Below, one piece after another: positions 34,740 through 46,447 of a stretch of 64,000 nucleotides of DNA. The DNA lies in NCBI RefSeq assembly GCF_050948215.1, contig NC_135163.1, positions 2,108,001 through 2,172,000 of the forward strand. Direction: 5' to 3'. A model generated the notes under the pieces. The model was not told the origin of the DNA, did not search any database, and saw only the letters and a program-made list of their open reading frames with translations. Every line of letters starts with the position of its first letter. Within the stretch, counting starts at the first letter, position 1. This DNA is from Halictus rubicundus. Its lineage: Eukaryota; Arthropoda; Insecta; Hymenoptera; Halictidae. The translations under genes and the position numbers were made by a program.

Positions 34740-36022
34740 GCCAACGTATAGATGAAATTTTTCTGATTAAAATGAGATCACACACTATAGAATTTCGATT
34801 ATATTTACTTATATTATGGCGAGTTACGATCACTTATTAAATAAGTAAATATGATCGAAATTATGCAGTGTTTAGACTCATTTCAATCAGAAATATCTCT
34901 CAAATATGTTGGTAAAAGTTCTGTAAAAAAAATGAAAAATAAAAAACTTTCCTATTTGCGTGGACGTTCTAATTACAATTAAGGGTTGGGGGGGGGGGGA
35001 ACTTGTGTAAAATGAAATTTTGGAGTTTTTTTTTTTTGTTTAAATTGATAGGAAATTTCCTTAGGAATACAATAAAATAGTTAGAAAGTGATCAGGGATG
35101 TTTTTGTACGTCATTTTCAAAATAAAGTAAACGGTTGTATTGGACGTCTCGAAAAGAAGCGAAAACGGCTGAAGTGCAACTTTTTAAGAAAGGGGAAGAT
35201 CTGTTTTATGGTCCTGGAATTAAGATTTCTTCACGATTTTTCTAGTACTCAAATTTTAAACACATTTTTCTCGAAACGCAAAATTTCGCATGCCGAGCAA
35301 CGTAGCTCAAAACCTCGATCTTTATGAAACTAGGTATATATATTCTACAAATAATTCGCCTCAACATGACGAGCTCCGATTTTTTAATTTCTTATTTAAA
35401 ACATTGATATTAAAATATAAACATTTAAACATATTTTCTGCAATATAAAATTAATAAATGATACAATAAATTTTCTAAATTTTTAATCTATGCATTACAT
35501 TTTTCAAAAAAAAATTCTTGAACAAAGCCAATTACGCAAGATTCCCCCCTAAAACTTGTACCGGTTGCTTCGATCCTCAGTCCCCCTTTGTCGTCTCTAT
35601 GTTCTTCTCTATATCCGGCAAACTTCAAATAACGTAGGCTTCTCCACGATCATTGATAGTTCATACGCGCGGAGTTTGATCATTCTCGGAGGGAAGTACT
35701 TATTAAACTTTTCAGTGGAAGCGCTCCATCATTATCACAATTTTTCAATGGTTTTTGATAATTTGAGGAAAAAATGTTTTAAACAAAAGTTGAACAGTAT
35801 TTAAACACCTACAAACTTCTATATATTAAATTAAAGAAAAAAGTTTTTTCGGCAACAAATAAAAATCATTTTGATTTTTTAAATATTAAAATACATTTTT
35901 GATTTCATAATGTTATAACTGACAGTAAGACAAATTCAAAGACCTGCTGTGTTATGACCTTAAGTCTATAAACAACGCTGAAATAGTTTTGCCTGGATTT
36001 TCAGGCTGATTACCCCAGTGTG
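34740..36022. mobile_element. Transib-like element fragment
   Basis: Matches the right part of the element at 21545-23500 and ends CCCCAGTGTG followed by the B intron sequence. In the B3 and B1 genes the same element sits in intron 1, so this one marks the remains of a third B intron 1. A G run lies at 34987-34998. Confidence 0.55.
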
Positions 36023-36158
36023 CGTCAAAGCGAAAACGAAAGGATCGCTCTTTCTTTCGTGAACGACGATTTAAACGTTAGCGTCCTACATCTTTGTCGA
36101 GAACAGCGATTATCTTTGATCTTTGGGACGCGGATATTCCGTTGGTAATTTTATTTAC

Positions 36159-36219
36159 GTGCATTTACAGAGTGCAGTATCAACGCTTGGAGAAACACGC
36201 TCGAGACGAACAGGTTCAT
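36159..36219 (-). pseudogene. Orphan B signal-peptide exon without a gene body
   Basis: An intact B first coding exon (MNLFVSSVFLQ...HSVNA) with a GTAAAT donor in phase 1 and its own promoter upstream. The clip and catalytic exons that should follow at lower coordinates are absent; instead there is transposon DNA (24.3-36.0 kb). Either the B body was deleted, or this exon acts as a distant alternative first exon for B3, whose acceptor at 21419 has the matching phase. An extra in-frame ATG lies at 36222. Confidence 0.6.
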
Positions 36220-36350
36220 CATTCCCGATGCGTCGTTTCGCGTGAAGAGAATCATTCTTTACTAGCGGTCCTCGAATAGCTGTGCAAGATCCTTGGAAAA
36301 TTCGTCGCGCCAGCGAAGTTCATGGCCGTTTTGTCGAAGATCGGGATACA

Positions 36351-36386
36351 GACTGACGATCCGAATGAGCAATGTTAGGCTATATA
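36351..36386 (-). promoter_or_regulatory. Core promoter of the orphan B exon
   Basis: TATATA at 36386-36381 and TCAGTC at 36356-36351, spacing as in the complete B genes. Confidence 0.6.
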
Positions 36387-36809
36387 ACCGGAGTCACGAT
36401 CAACTGGTTCCCCCACTATTCCAAAATGTTGGGTTTAACCTTCCGGCGGGTGCGCCCGTGCACGGAGTTAAATGCTAAGGGTATATGAGCTTCCATTGAG
36501 GACATAGCTGACGTGTTTCGGGATCTAAAATGTTTAATACATTTATTAACACTGACTTTTCCTTCGGCATGTCCATGTACATGAATCCGTAGTAGTGGTG
36601 AGTAATCTGCAGATGCAGCGGCCGTGGTCCTCATGCCGAAGGAAAAGTCGTCGTTTTCGGAAAAGAAAAAGCTGTCTTTTTTACCATTTTTTAGATTGTG
36701 TTCGTATGCATACTTCTGAAGAGCTTCAGCGAGAAGAGTGCTGTTTCTGGTTCAATTGATCGACAGCGTATAAGAAATGTAAAAGTAAGAAAATGACCTG
36801 TACGGTAAC

Positions 36810-38978
36810 CTATGATCTAATGGTGTTCAAGATCCAGTCTATGTAATAGATAACGTTCGTGTAAACGTCGGGGTCTCCTGCTATGGCGCAGCCACGTTGG
36901 CCGAAACTGACGATCCCGAACAGAAAGTATTTCACGTCACCCTGGAAGGGCGTTACTGCCTGGAGCGGTCCACCACCGTTTCCGGTGCACGCATCCGTGA
37001 CTTTGCTGCCGCCAGCGCACAACTGCTTGTACCAAATTTGCGTCTTACCCCTGTAGGCTTGCGCGCATTCTGCCAAACCGGCGATCGACAATTTCGCTTC
37101 CAACAGGACCTCACTGCGCCTACCGCTCTCCGTCGTACCCCAGCCCGTCACAACCATCTGTCGGCGAAACATCCAGAGCAAATGATCACGAGTAAGTTCC
37201 GAGGAAAACGAAGCGGTATTAGTACACGCTTATTCAAAAACTGACAAATACCGATCCTAATAGAGCCCACAAAAATTTACCTTTCGCGATGGCAGAGTAG
37301 AATTGAAGCCGACCGGCAGGCAGATCGGCTTCACGTTCATCGGCCTCAAATCAGCGTCTGCGTTCAATCGTACCAGGGCGATGTCGTTCTGCGGCAATCT
37401 CGGCGAATAGTCAGGATGGAAATGCACGCTCTCCAGGCCAAAGTCTTGATACCTCTCGGCGCAGAATATCTCGAGCCCTAGCAAGTCTCTGTCGCAATCG
37501 CGTTCCGTGGATAAATCGTATTCCCCTAATCGTACACCGATCAGTCTCGCACCTAAAAACAACGTATCGAGGTTCTGGGGCCCGGTGTAACAATAAGAGC
37601 CGGGGGAAATAGTTTTTTCTTTAAAAAACCGAAAATTTGATGAAAGCGAAATGAAAAAATAAAAACGACACGATGAGATGACTTGATAGCTTGAAGCTAG
37701 GATACCCTTTCGAATATATTCGGTCATCGAATCCCGAGTTACCAGAGGATAGCCCTGTGACGCAGTGAGCAGCGGTTAACACGTATCTCTTGTTAATCAG
37801 CGATCCTCCGCATTTGAATTCCGGTGCATCGCTTCCGGTATCGTAAGCGAGCAATGCCATCCATGGATATTCTAACAATTCGGTTTTGTTGCCAATGAAG
37901 ATTTTTCGCGAGGTCACCGGACCACACGAGTTATCGTTTATCAGCTGTAAGTTCGGGTGGTTGGACACGTCCGGGGGTTCGGGCACGTCTATGTTTCCAC
38001 TCTGTGGCCTCGGAGTTTCCGTTGAGGTTGTTCCTGGCGTTAGCGGACTCTAAAACCATTGTTCTTCCTATTATTCACTGAAAGGCGAAAAATATTCACC
38101 GCATTGGACACACGTGACTACGGTATACATCGCAGCCACGGTCAAAAGTCAACATTATAATTTCAAGTAACGGAAATATTCAAGGTGAACAAAGTTATTG
38201 CTCCACCCTGTCCATAGATATGTACATATATCGATTCAGGATACTACCCTCGATGGCAGAACTAAATACAGAATGATTCTTCTTTGTATTTCGATAATTT
38301 GGTATCGTTGTAATAGTGCGTCTAACAGTTTTGATCGAGGATGTACACTGTACACGGCCCGTACGCATGTGCCTGTTTATTTACCTGCTGTGCGCAACAA
38401 ACTTTCGGAATTGTGCCGTCGATGCCGCATTGCAAGCTCCGCAAGTAGTTCTGAATATCTCTGGTCAAGGGTCTTTGTAGCAAGAGTTGAACCACTACCG
38501 GACAATTCCGTGCATTGATGCACACACCGATTCTATTCTCGGGCGTGGAGCACCGCTCCTCTGTCCAAAAGAGCAGAATACTATACATATACTTATTATC
38601 AAAACCATGCACGGCGATCCTTCTCAATTTTCCACGTATTGAGGAATATGTATGTATTGCATTGTGTATGGATAGTGAATTTATAATCGTAATCGATGGA
38701 AATTCGACTTTTTTCGGTGAATTTGCAGGATCGGTCCGCGAGCAACGAGACGAAACGTTTCGAAAAGGAAGGAGAGAGAATCGAACACATGAGTCAAAGA
38801 GTTCTCACGGTGTTTTTGAAAACCGACGTCCGTCGGGTTATCGTCGGCTCATTGGCTCATTGGATCGTCGTCGGATTGGTTAAACGCATTGTTACGTGCT
38901 CATGCGATATTACTCACGTGCGGTACACCTCTGCAGAAGAAGAACCACGAGCACGGGGAGAAGAATGCGGCGAGTCAT
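36810..38978 (-). CDS. CLIP serine protease homologue A3 (catalytic Ser lost)
   Basis: Five coding exons: 38978-38918, 38560-38385, 38049-37743, 37552-37281 and 37157-36810, giving 387 residues with all phases as in A1. The signal peptide and six-Cys clip domain are intact. The activation region reads SRK/IFIGN, where A1 has SSR/VFGGN, so one of the two conserved Gly is lost. His (TAAHC) and Asp (NDIAL) are present, but GDSGGP has become GNGGGP: the nucleophile Ser is Gly and the preceding Asp is Asn. A3 should therefore be inactive, by a different route from A2. The frame is open from start to stop. Confidence 0.84.
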
Positions 38979-39750
38979 GCTTGTGCCTAATCTGTTTATC
39001 GTCGCGCTTCTTTTCGCTTGTGAAAGACGTTGAAAGATCAGCAAGCTGTTCCTCGGACTGTTTGAACGTGGACCGTTCGCTGGACTGCGTCACACGATTA
39101 TTCCTCCCGTTAAACTGATCTGATTCGATCCAATCCGATGCAAAGCAATCCAATCGTTTAGACAGATACCGTCGTTAGCTAGGAAGAAGAACGTTGCGTT
39201 CCCATTTACACTTGCCTGTAGCCAGTGATTTTTCAAACCGCGTGCGGAGCAGACAAACCAGTTTCGAAAACTGTTTGTTTTCTGGTTCCGCGGAGGACGG
39301 ATACCCGCCTGATGGTCGTTGACGTTATAACTGCTGCCATCTGTAGAATTCCGCGAATCTTCCGAGTAAGTGAAAAAATAGTCTGCAGGGGAGGGGGGTA
39401 ACAGGAAAATTCTTCCAGCTAATGGAAACGCGCGATGCAATTTTAAAAGTCTGACCCCTGTTTGGTTCCGGTTGCGCGGTCATGTGGTCGCGTAGTCTTG
39501 ATCTCGGACATGTCCGCGCACGCGTTCGATAGCAACAAGTTTCCTTATTTTTATTCGGCAAAACCGGTTCCGAAGCAAACCCCGTTCTTTCCTCCTAGGA
39601 AATTTCGAAAAATAGTAGTTGCCCTTGAGCTTCTGCATTCTTTATTCCATCGATACAGATGCATTCTATTTGCCCATTACCATGGAACGACGGTGACAAA
39701 CTTTGACCTCGGTATACCAAACGGTCCGCGATACGTTGCAGTCGTTTGGG

Positions 39751-39812
39751 TATTCCCAGCAATTCCCGGTAATTCCCAACAATTCCTCGTAATTCTCGGA
39801 AACTCCCGACAC
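39751..39812. repeat. 10-base minisatellite (AATTCCCGGT-like)
   Basis: Decamer block in the A3-B4 spacer, aligned with those at 7749 and 14800. Confidence 0.7.
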
Positions 39813-40236
39813 GGAGGAAAAACTACGCGTCTTAGAATTAGTCATTGGTCGCGCTTTATTTGTTGCATTGCGGCTTTTGCGAGTATGGGGAAATTGTTCT
39901 TAGCATACCGCGCTCTCGTTACATACATGTGTGTGCAGAACTGCAGACTATAACTACTCGCTTTAAACGATAACCTTTCGAACCGATTACGATAGCGATG
40001 GATCGCAAAGAAAACATGCTCCTCTCGACGAATTCGACACGTCAAATCTCATTCAGATTTCTATTTAAAGAATGTATACTTTACAGTGTAAAATGTAGGT
40101 CGGGGTGAGGCAAGGGATGGTCGGGGGTACTACAACGGTATAAGTACAAAAAAGATTAGATAGTTTTACAGAAAATTTCGTTGTGGAGAAACGAATAGGC
40201 GTCGCGTCGATTCAGTGGGAATATATTATTCGAATT

Positions 40237-41842
40237 TCAAGGTCTCAACTTGCTGAGTATCCAAGGCATATAGTGGCTGACTTTGGTGTAGACTCCAGGC
40301 CATCCTTCCATACCGCAGGGCGACGGCCCGAAGGAGACCACGCCGACCACGGTCCACTTTGCAGCACTCACTCGTGACCTTTCCATGGCCATCAGAGGTC
40401 CTCCCGAATCGCCTCTGCACGTGTCCTTGCCCTTCTGTCCTCCGGCGCAGATTTGGCTGTGATCAAGGTTGACCCCTACGTTCCCGTAAACCGTCTGACA
40501 TTGCTGCCTCTCGACGAAAGGAAGGGAGACCTTCAGCTTGAGGTTCGATGACGATCTTCCGTCTTCCGTTTTCCCCCAGCCGGCAGCGACCAACTTTTGT
40601 CCGATGGAATCGTTCGGCGGTAGACAAATTGGTTTCACATACTTGGTGAACGGAACGTCCCGGGACAACCTGATCAACGCAATGTCGTACCTCTGGTGCA
40701 TCGAGATTGGTTGGTAGTTTTCGTGCACGATCGCCTCCTCCACTGCGACCGAGATATGCTCGTCCGCGCAGACCTGGATCACGTCTCCATCCGTTATGCA
40801 ATCAACGGCGGTGCTCGTGTCGTATTCTCCTAAACGGACGCTCTGTAAACTCCAGGTACTGGGTATATCTTTGCCATTGATACAGTGCGCTGCCGTTAAT
40901 ACGTAACGCCTGGTGATCAGCACTCCTCCGCAGGACGTCTGTATTCTGCTCGCTAAAACATACCGACAGCGACTTCAAAATCTCGGAGGAGTCTCGCAGA
41001 CAGTTTACCAGTTCTACGTTCAATCTATGAAACGATATCTAAGCTAAGGGACAATGGTTGTTCTTACGTGTCGCATATTCCAAGAGGGCCATCCAAGGAA
41101 ATTCGTCGATGTCGGTGCGTTCTCCGCCGATGATTCTCGAAGATAAGTCCTTGCCGCATTCGGTTGGTAGCAAGGGATTATTATTAACTGGATCCTCCGT
41201 TGGACGAGGTTGTTCGGATGGACAGCACACTTTCGGGTCCCTCCCCTCGAAACCGCACTGCGATTGCTTCAAATACTGGATCGCATTTTGTGGAACCGGA
41301 TCGATTAAAAGCATATTGAACAATACCGGACATTGTCGAATTCCAATGCAGATGCCATTCCCGCCGATCGGTGTCACGCAGTTTGATCCTCCGGGCTCCT
41401 GATATTCTGAAAAACCCGGATAAAACAAAGAAATCGAAATCGTTCGGTTGGAATTGAAATTGTGAAAATAACGTTAATTTTCGAAGAATTATCCTGCTAT
41501 GACGATTGGCCTTGACGTGATGACATTGTAGACGTTTTAGAAAGTATCATCGTCGCCTCTGCCATTTAGATGATTGTTTTGATACGGCGAAGACGGGTCT
41601 TCCCATGATCGTTTTGTAATTTTATGCGAACCAATAAAACGCAAACGCCGACGCGAAAGCGGAAGGATTACTCGTTCTTTCGTGAACGACGGTTTAAACG
41701 TTAGCATGCAGTTTCTTTGTCGAGAGCAGCGATTGTCTTTGATCTTCGGGACGCGGATGTTCCGTTGGTAATTTTACTTACGTGCATTGGCAGAGTACAG
41801 TATCAACGCTTGGAGAAACACGCTCGAGACGAACAGGTTCAT
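40237..41842 (-). CDS. CLIP-domain serine protease B4 (intact triad)
   Basis: Three coding exons: 41842-41782, 41406-41068 and 40952-40237, giving 371 residues. Signal peptide 1-20; clip Cys at 30, 40, 46, 71, 81 and 82; activation site SSR111/IIGG; His156 (TAAHC), Asp223 (YDIAL), Ser316 (GDSGGP); pocket Asp310, so trypsin-like. Extra Cys 185 and 195 form the additional pair common in easter/SPE/prophenoloxidase-activating proteases. This is the best candidate for an active secreted CLIP-B protease among the B genes with short introns. Its promoter differs from B1, B2, B3 and B5: the initiator is kept but the TATA box has been deleted. Confidence 0.87.
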
Positions 41843-41973
41843 AATTTCCGATGCGTCGCGTCACGTGAACAGAATGATTCCTTCGTAGCGGTCCTCGAAT
41901 GGCCGTGCAAGATCTTTGGAAAATTCGTCGCGCCAGCGAAGTTCGTGGCCGTTTTGTCGAAGATCGGGATACA

Positions 41974-42010
41974 GACTGACGATCCGAATGAGCAATGTTA
42001 GCCTAACCGG
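41974..42010 (-). promoter_or_regulatory. B4 promoter: initiator kept, TATA box deleted
   Basis: TCAGTC is present at 41979-41974, but where the other B genes have GGTTATATAG this copy reads GGTTAGGCTAAC. The upstream flank also changes from the A-type region to a different sequence shared only with B6. Confidence 0.55.
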
Positions 42011-42922
42011 AGTCACGGTCAACTGGTTCCCCCACTATTCCAAAATGTTTCGTATAACTAATTACATTGATCTCGGATATTTCATTCTGACCATCGCGCC
42101 TTTGTATTCCACATAAATTGATCAATTTACCAACGTACTGCCTTTTCGATCCGAGCTGCTCAAAGTTGCTCGAATCTCTGCTCGGACTTTTCGACAGTGA
42201 TTCCATTGAAACGATCGGTCGCGCGGTTTCCTTGCGTCATCCGCAGGTCGTGCACGATAAAAAAAGGAAAACCGAGAAAGAATGAAGGAGAACGAGGAAA
42301 TAGCGAAAAATCTGTCTTTTTTGCAATTTTTTGGATCGTATTTGTATTCGTACTTCTGTACCCGAGGTTGGCACATCCCGGAACGATACGCGTGTTCCAG
42401 CTTCATTATATTTTGGGTTCCATCCCTTCTTACTTCCTCCCAAAATTCGTTCGTTCTTCGGGAAAATTATACATCAAGAGAATATTTGAATAGAAACAAA
42501 TAAGAACAGCTACAATTAGGTACTTCTCGATATCATGATTTCAGGTCATTTCTACGATTCGAAGTATTTTTTAAACTTATTTTTCAACCTGTTAATTTTA
42601 TTTTGCTACAATTTGTTATATTGTATACAACATATATATATCCGAAACGGTTACGGTTTTATGGCGCATTGTGTTATTAGCGACATCATAATGTAAGCAA
42701 TGATAGGTTACATTATTAGTTGTTACGTAGCTAAATGGAAATATTATTCGTTTTAGTATTGTAATTAATTGCAATTGTCTTTGTGGTCGTTCGATAAGAG
42801 AACACCGGTATCGATATCCTTCGATTTTGTTTACGCTTGAATTTCCAGCTCCAGCTACCGCCATGTGTAGGGAATTGAAACGTTCTGCAGACCAAATTTG
42901 TACTCCGCGGGAAAAATCGAAA

Positions 42923-43372
42923 ATGTTCCGCGGAATACGGTGCTCGTTCGTCCACTTCGTTATCGAATACATTATCTATCAAGGGGAACGAATCTTGCAC
43001 GAATGTGAGAATCGTTGATACATACGTAAATATTTTTCTTCTAAGCACGCCGTTGTGCAACGATAAAAGTATACGCGTAATTATTATTTTCAGCTCACGT
43101 CGCGAAAATGTTATCGTAAATCGTATTAATATGTGTGCCTGGGAACTTTGACGCATATGGTACACACGCAAATACAAAGAAATTACACGAGAAGCGATCG
43201 TTTGTACTCGACTGGTTCAAAATATGCACAAGATGTCTATAAATGGGTGCGTCGATGCAAGTGCAGAGAATTGTTGGTAGATGACGTTTACAGGACGTTT
43301 ATCGCTTCGGTAGCGCTATTTGCAGTGAGCGCTAAACTCGTCAACGAACTAACAGAATGGAGTGTTTCTTGA
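42923..43372 (+). pseudogene. Decayed copy of the 119-residue gene
   Basis: Exon 1 (42923-43004) has one extra base after the ATG compared with 61728-61808, which breaks the frame to exon 2 (43094-43372). Exon 2 itself is still open and differs at six of 79 residues from its counterpart in the part compared. Confidence 0.65.
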
Positions 43373-43494
43373 TACGTAGGAAACATATTTTTCAAAATAA
43401 TAATAATACTCTCGAATGAAATACTGATTATTGTTTTACTATGCAAACACTTGTACAATATTACACGTATAATACAAAAAGAGAACTTATTTCG

Positions 43495-44442
43495 TATTCG
43501 TATTAGACGAGAGGGCACCACCGGATTGACATCTAACAATTCGCTGCGATTTATTGCGACGGAATCTTTGTTTGATGCTGGCACGTTACTCAAATCTTCA
43601 TTGTCTATTCAACGATCAGAACTATCTTCCGAGTAATTATTTTCTGTCCCGGTTATATTCCTGCTAGTTCTACGGCTTTTGTCGCTAGAGTGTCCACTAT
43701 CGTTCGATAATCATCCGGTTTCATTCGTTTTCGTAACTTTTGTTTCTTCGTTGCCACTTTCATCGGAACTATCTAATTCGTCGGAATCGATATCGATATC
43801 CAGTAATGTTCTTTTCTTATTTGGTTTAAATTCTTCGTTGTGTTTTCTTTTTAATGCTGACTCGCCAGCAATTTTGAATCCTTCCTCGACAGCGTCGCCA
43901 ACCCTTTCCGTTAAGGCCGATCTCTCACGATCGTAAGTCTGATCTTTAAATTCGTGTTTCGGTTCGGCGCAAAGTCGTTCCAATTTTTTTTTCTTTCGCT
44001 CCGCAGCTTCCTCGTCTCGCTTGCCTTGCTTCTAGATCCAAGCCTTTAATCTCTTCTCCTCGTTACTGTCGCGAAGTCTACGGCCACTCAAGTCTCTGCA
44101 AGCCTCGCGATTCGTAGTTTTCTCGATTTGTGCACCGATTGCACAAAGCCTCCTTTCCCTCCGAGCAGACGTGGAACGACATAAAAGCATCCACCGTAGC
44201 AAGTGTCATTTTCATCCACAAGTTTTCCATTGTGTTGTACGATATAAAAGTTGTCGTGCGAGAAATTCTACAATCGAAAACTTTTGGTCACTTGAATGCA
44301 ACATTTTAAGGTTAGATCAAGTAATTGCGCTACTTACCGTTAAATCTTCAATTCGATTGCGCAATTCAGCAATTTGAATAGACGTGTCAACGGGAAAAAC
44401 TTGTTTTACGCCAAATGCGGTACTTACTTGTGCATTTATCAT
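43495..44442 (-). pseudogene. SDE2 pseudogene copy
   Basis: Exon 1 (44442-44338) is intact. Exon 2, from 44267, has a 13-base deletion near 44140 that removes part of the conserved GFGSMLRAIG stretch and shifts the frame, and an in-frame TAG at 44034-44032 where the active copy has the Glu codon of AWIERQ. The rest aligns with SDE2 to its end. Confidence 0.8.
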
Positions 44443-44572
44443 TTTAATTACTCACAAAAGAACGCTGTAAACATACAGTCTACTTCCTAAACTGTTCTAA
44501 ACCTCGTCTGTTGTCTGTGATCATCACGCGATCGTGACCTCCCAAAGAGACAGAAAGCCAGCAACGTTACAA

Positions 44573-44871
44573 TGTAGGGAGTATGACGCTGGTGCCGCCA
44601 TTCCCTTAGGTCGCGCCTAGGGAGATCACCGTTAAGGAGTTGGCAGCCCTACTCCCAACGGTCTCTCGTAGCGACCGTTACGCGAGGCTTCCCTCGCACA
44701 ATTCGAAATAGTAATTCTTTGCGATCGGACGTATCTGAACTCTTCCAGTTTTACTGCGTTATAAGACTTACCTCGTTGTACATATTCTCTGTCGTACCGA
44801 TACGACGGACGTAATTATAGTTACAAATAAAACACAATGGTTCTCATTGAACTACAAATTCAGTGAGTTTA
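44573..44871. other. Unassigned, possibly LTR-like
   Basis: Moderately GC-rich sequence beginning TGTAGGGAG exactly where the segmental duplication breaks off, with a CGTAGCGACCGTTACG inverted repeat at about 44667-44682. The start suggests an LTR; an end near CATTGAACTACA (about 44853) is possible, but no target duplication was found. Confidence 0.3.
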
Positions 44872-44875
44872 TTAA

Positions 44876-45518
44876 CCCTTTGCATTCGGGGCCTTTTTCG
44901 CGCGGCGCACCAGCAACTCGAGACGTTTCGCAGCCTTTTTGACGCATTTCTTACCAGTAACTTAAAATCATTACACACACAAATTAATATATAAAATTTT
45001 TATATTTTAACATTTTATATATCTTTACACCTTTATAGACATAATTTCTTAAATATTAGTCTTTGCAATTTTTCTGTGTATGATATTTCATGTAACAATT
45101 CCCAAGATGCATGCCCGGCTTGTCGGGGCAAGTATTACAATAATATGTCGTTTGATGCCTTTTTCCGGGTTTATTTCTCTGAGAACAGACTTTGCAGTCC
45201 TTCCCAACTGCTGTTAGAATATTTTTTAGGGATTAAAAACTTTAACCATTTGCACTCGGCGCTATTTTCATTCTAAAACTAAATATTTCTTCCGTCTTAG
45301 AATATTTTATTTTTTATATTCTTATTTTTCATATTTTTATTTTTTTATTCATACGAAACTGATCCGATTTCCACATATAATATTCAAATGTTTAGTAATC
45401 TATTCAATACAAATTTTGTAATGTAACAAATATTTTGTAATATTTTTTGTAATTTCTTTGAAATAATGCCACAACAATTTCTAGTGGTGGTTCAGAGTCA
45501 CCACTCGAGTGCAAAGGG
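44876..45518 (-). mobile_element. piggyBac-like remnant with TTAA sites
   Basis: Starts CCCTTTGCATTCGGGGCC after TTAA (44872-44875) and ends, read inward, CCCTTTGCACTCGAGTGG before TTAA (45519-45522). The minus strand at about 45060-45205 encodes the Cys-rich C-terminal domain of piggyBac transposases (CKVCSQRNKPGKRH, YYCNTCPDKPGMHLGNCY). The rest of the transposase has been deleted. A further TIR-like piece lies inside at about 45242. Confidence 0.8.
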
Positions 45519-45899
45519 TTAACAATTTCTTTTTCTCTTTTGTATAATGTGGTACCGTATGTAAGCTCATCGGTATACAAATGTGATCGCAATTTCATAT
45601 GATACATGAAGCTACAGCTACGACTATGCTATATGCGTATATGGACAACTGTACATTGCTTGCATGAGTCCGAAACATCAAACTAGCGGATTATTTGCAT
45701 GCATAGGAAAATTATATACATATACACACATATAAAGACGCACGTTGCCGATGAGCGAATAGGCGTCGAACATAACCACAATCTACGCTTGCAGTTTCCT
45801 CCAATCCCACTTCGACAGTCCTTCTACTTAGGCGCCACCTGATGAGCTCCAGCTAACTAAACTTGTCACATTTTTTGCTCTATATTATCGATATCATGA

Positions 45900-46290
45900 A
45901 TTCTGAGGCTAGAAAGCCATGCCGAAAACGTGCCTCAAGTTTTCGCCTTTATTTCGCAACAGAATCAAGACAAATTATAGCTCAATTTGTAGCTGGAGAT
46001 ATTTTCTAGTGCGGGCTGGTCTCGACATCATCCAGAAAACTCATCCAATGGCATAATAATGCTTCAATTCCACGGCACGCGCATCGTCAATTTTTGGCCT
46101 ACTTCTAACGCTTATATTTCTAAATATATGCATAATCTCGTCAGCTCATGACCAGCCCGCACTAGATTGAACCTTCCTCTTTCGAATGAGCCCTTTATCA
46201 GCGACAATATATTCTTATTTAAGGACGAAAACTTGAGGCACGTAAAACCATATTTTGTCGGTAAAGTAGTCACTCTACTTTTGGCAGTCC
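45900..46290. mobile_element. Fold-back element
   Basis: Inverted arms: ACGTGCCTCAAGTTTTCG near 45930 and its complement near 46230, and CTAGTGCGGGCTGGTC near 46006 with its complement near 46153. No coding sequence. The type is unknown. Confidence 0.5.
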
Positions 46291-46300
46291 GGGCCCTTAA

Positions 46301-46447
46301 CACTTTAAACGCCACACCGGTCCCGAGGGACCGGCGCTAGGCTTTCCGTTCAGGCATCGCCAATCCGTACGGACCGGTAGGGCCCGCTTGACGGCTAGCT
46401 GTGGCGTGAACGGAACGGCACATAAAATCAGCGTGGTGCTTAATGTG
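46301..46447. mobile_element. piggyBac-type MITE (147 bases)
   Basis: Flanked by TTAA on both sides, ends CACTTTAAACGCCAC and (read inward) CACATTAAGCACCACG, GC-rich interior with a CCGGTCCC/GGGACCGG hairpin at about 46317-46334. Confidence 0.6.

Larger units (their letters stand above)
42641..44572. repeat. Segmental duplicate of 61453-63395
   Basis: About 1.9 kb collinear with the right-flank genes (119-residue gene and SDE2), in the same orientation and differing by scattered substitutions and small indels. It lies between B4 and A4. Since the 61-63 kb copy has open frames and this one does not, this is the derived copy. Confidence 0.85.
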
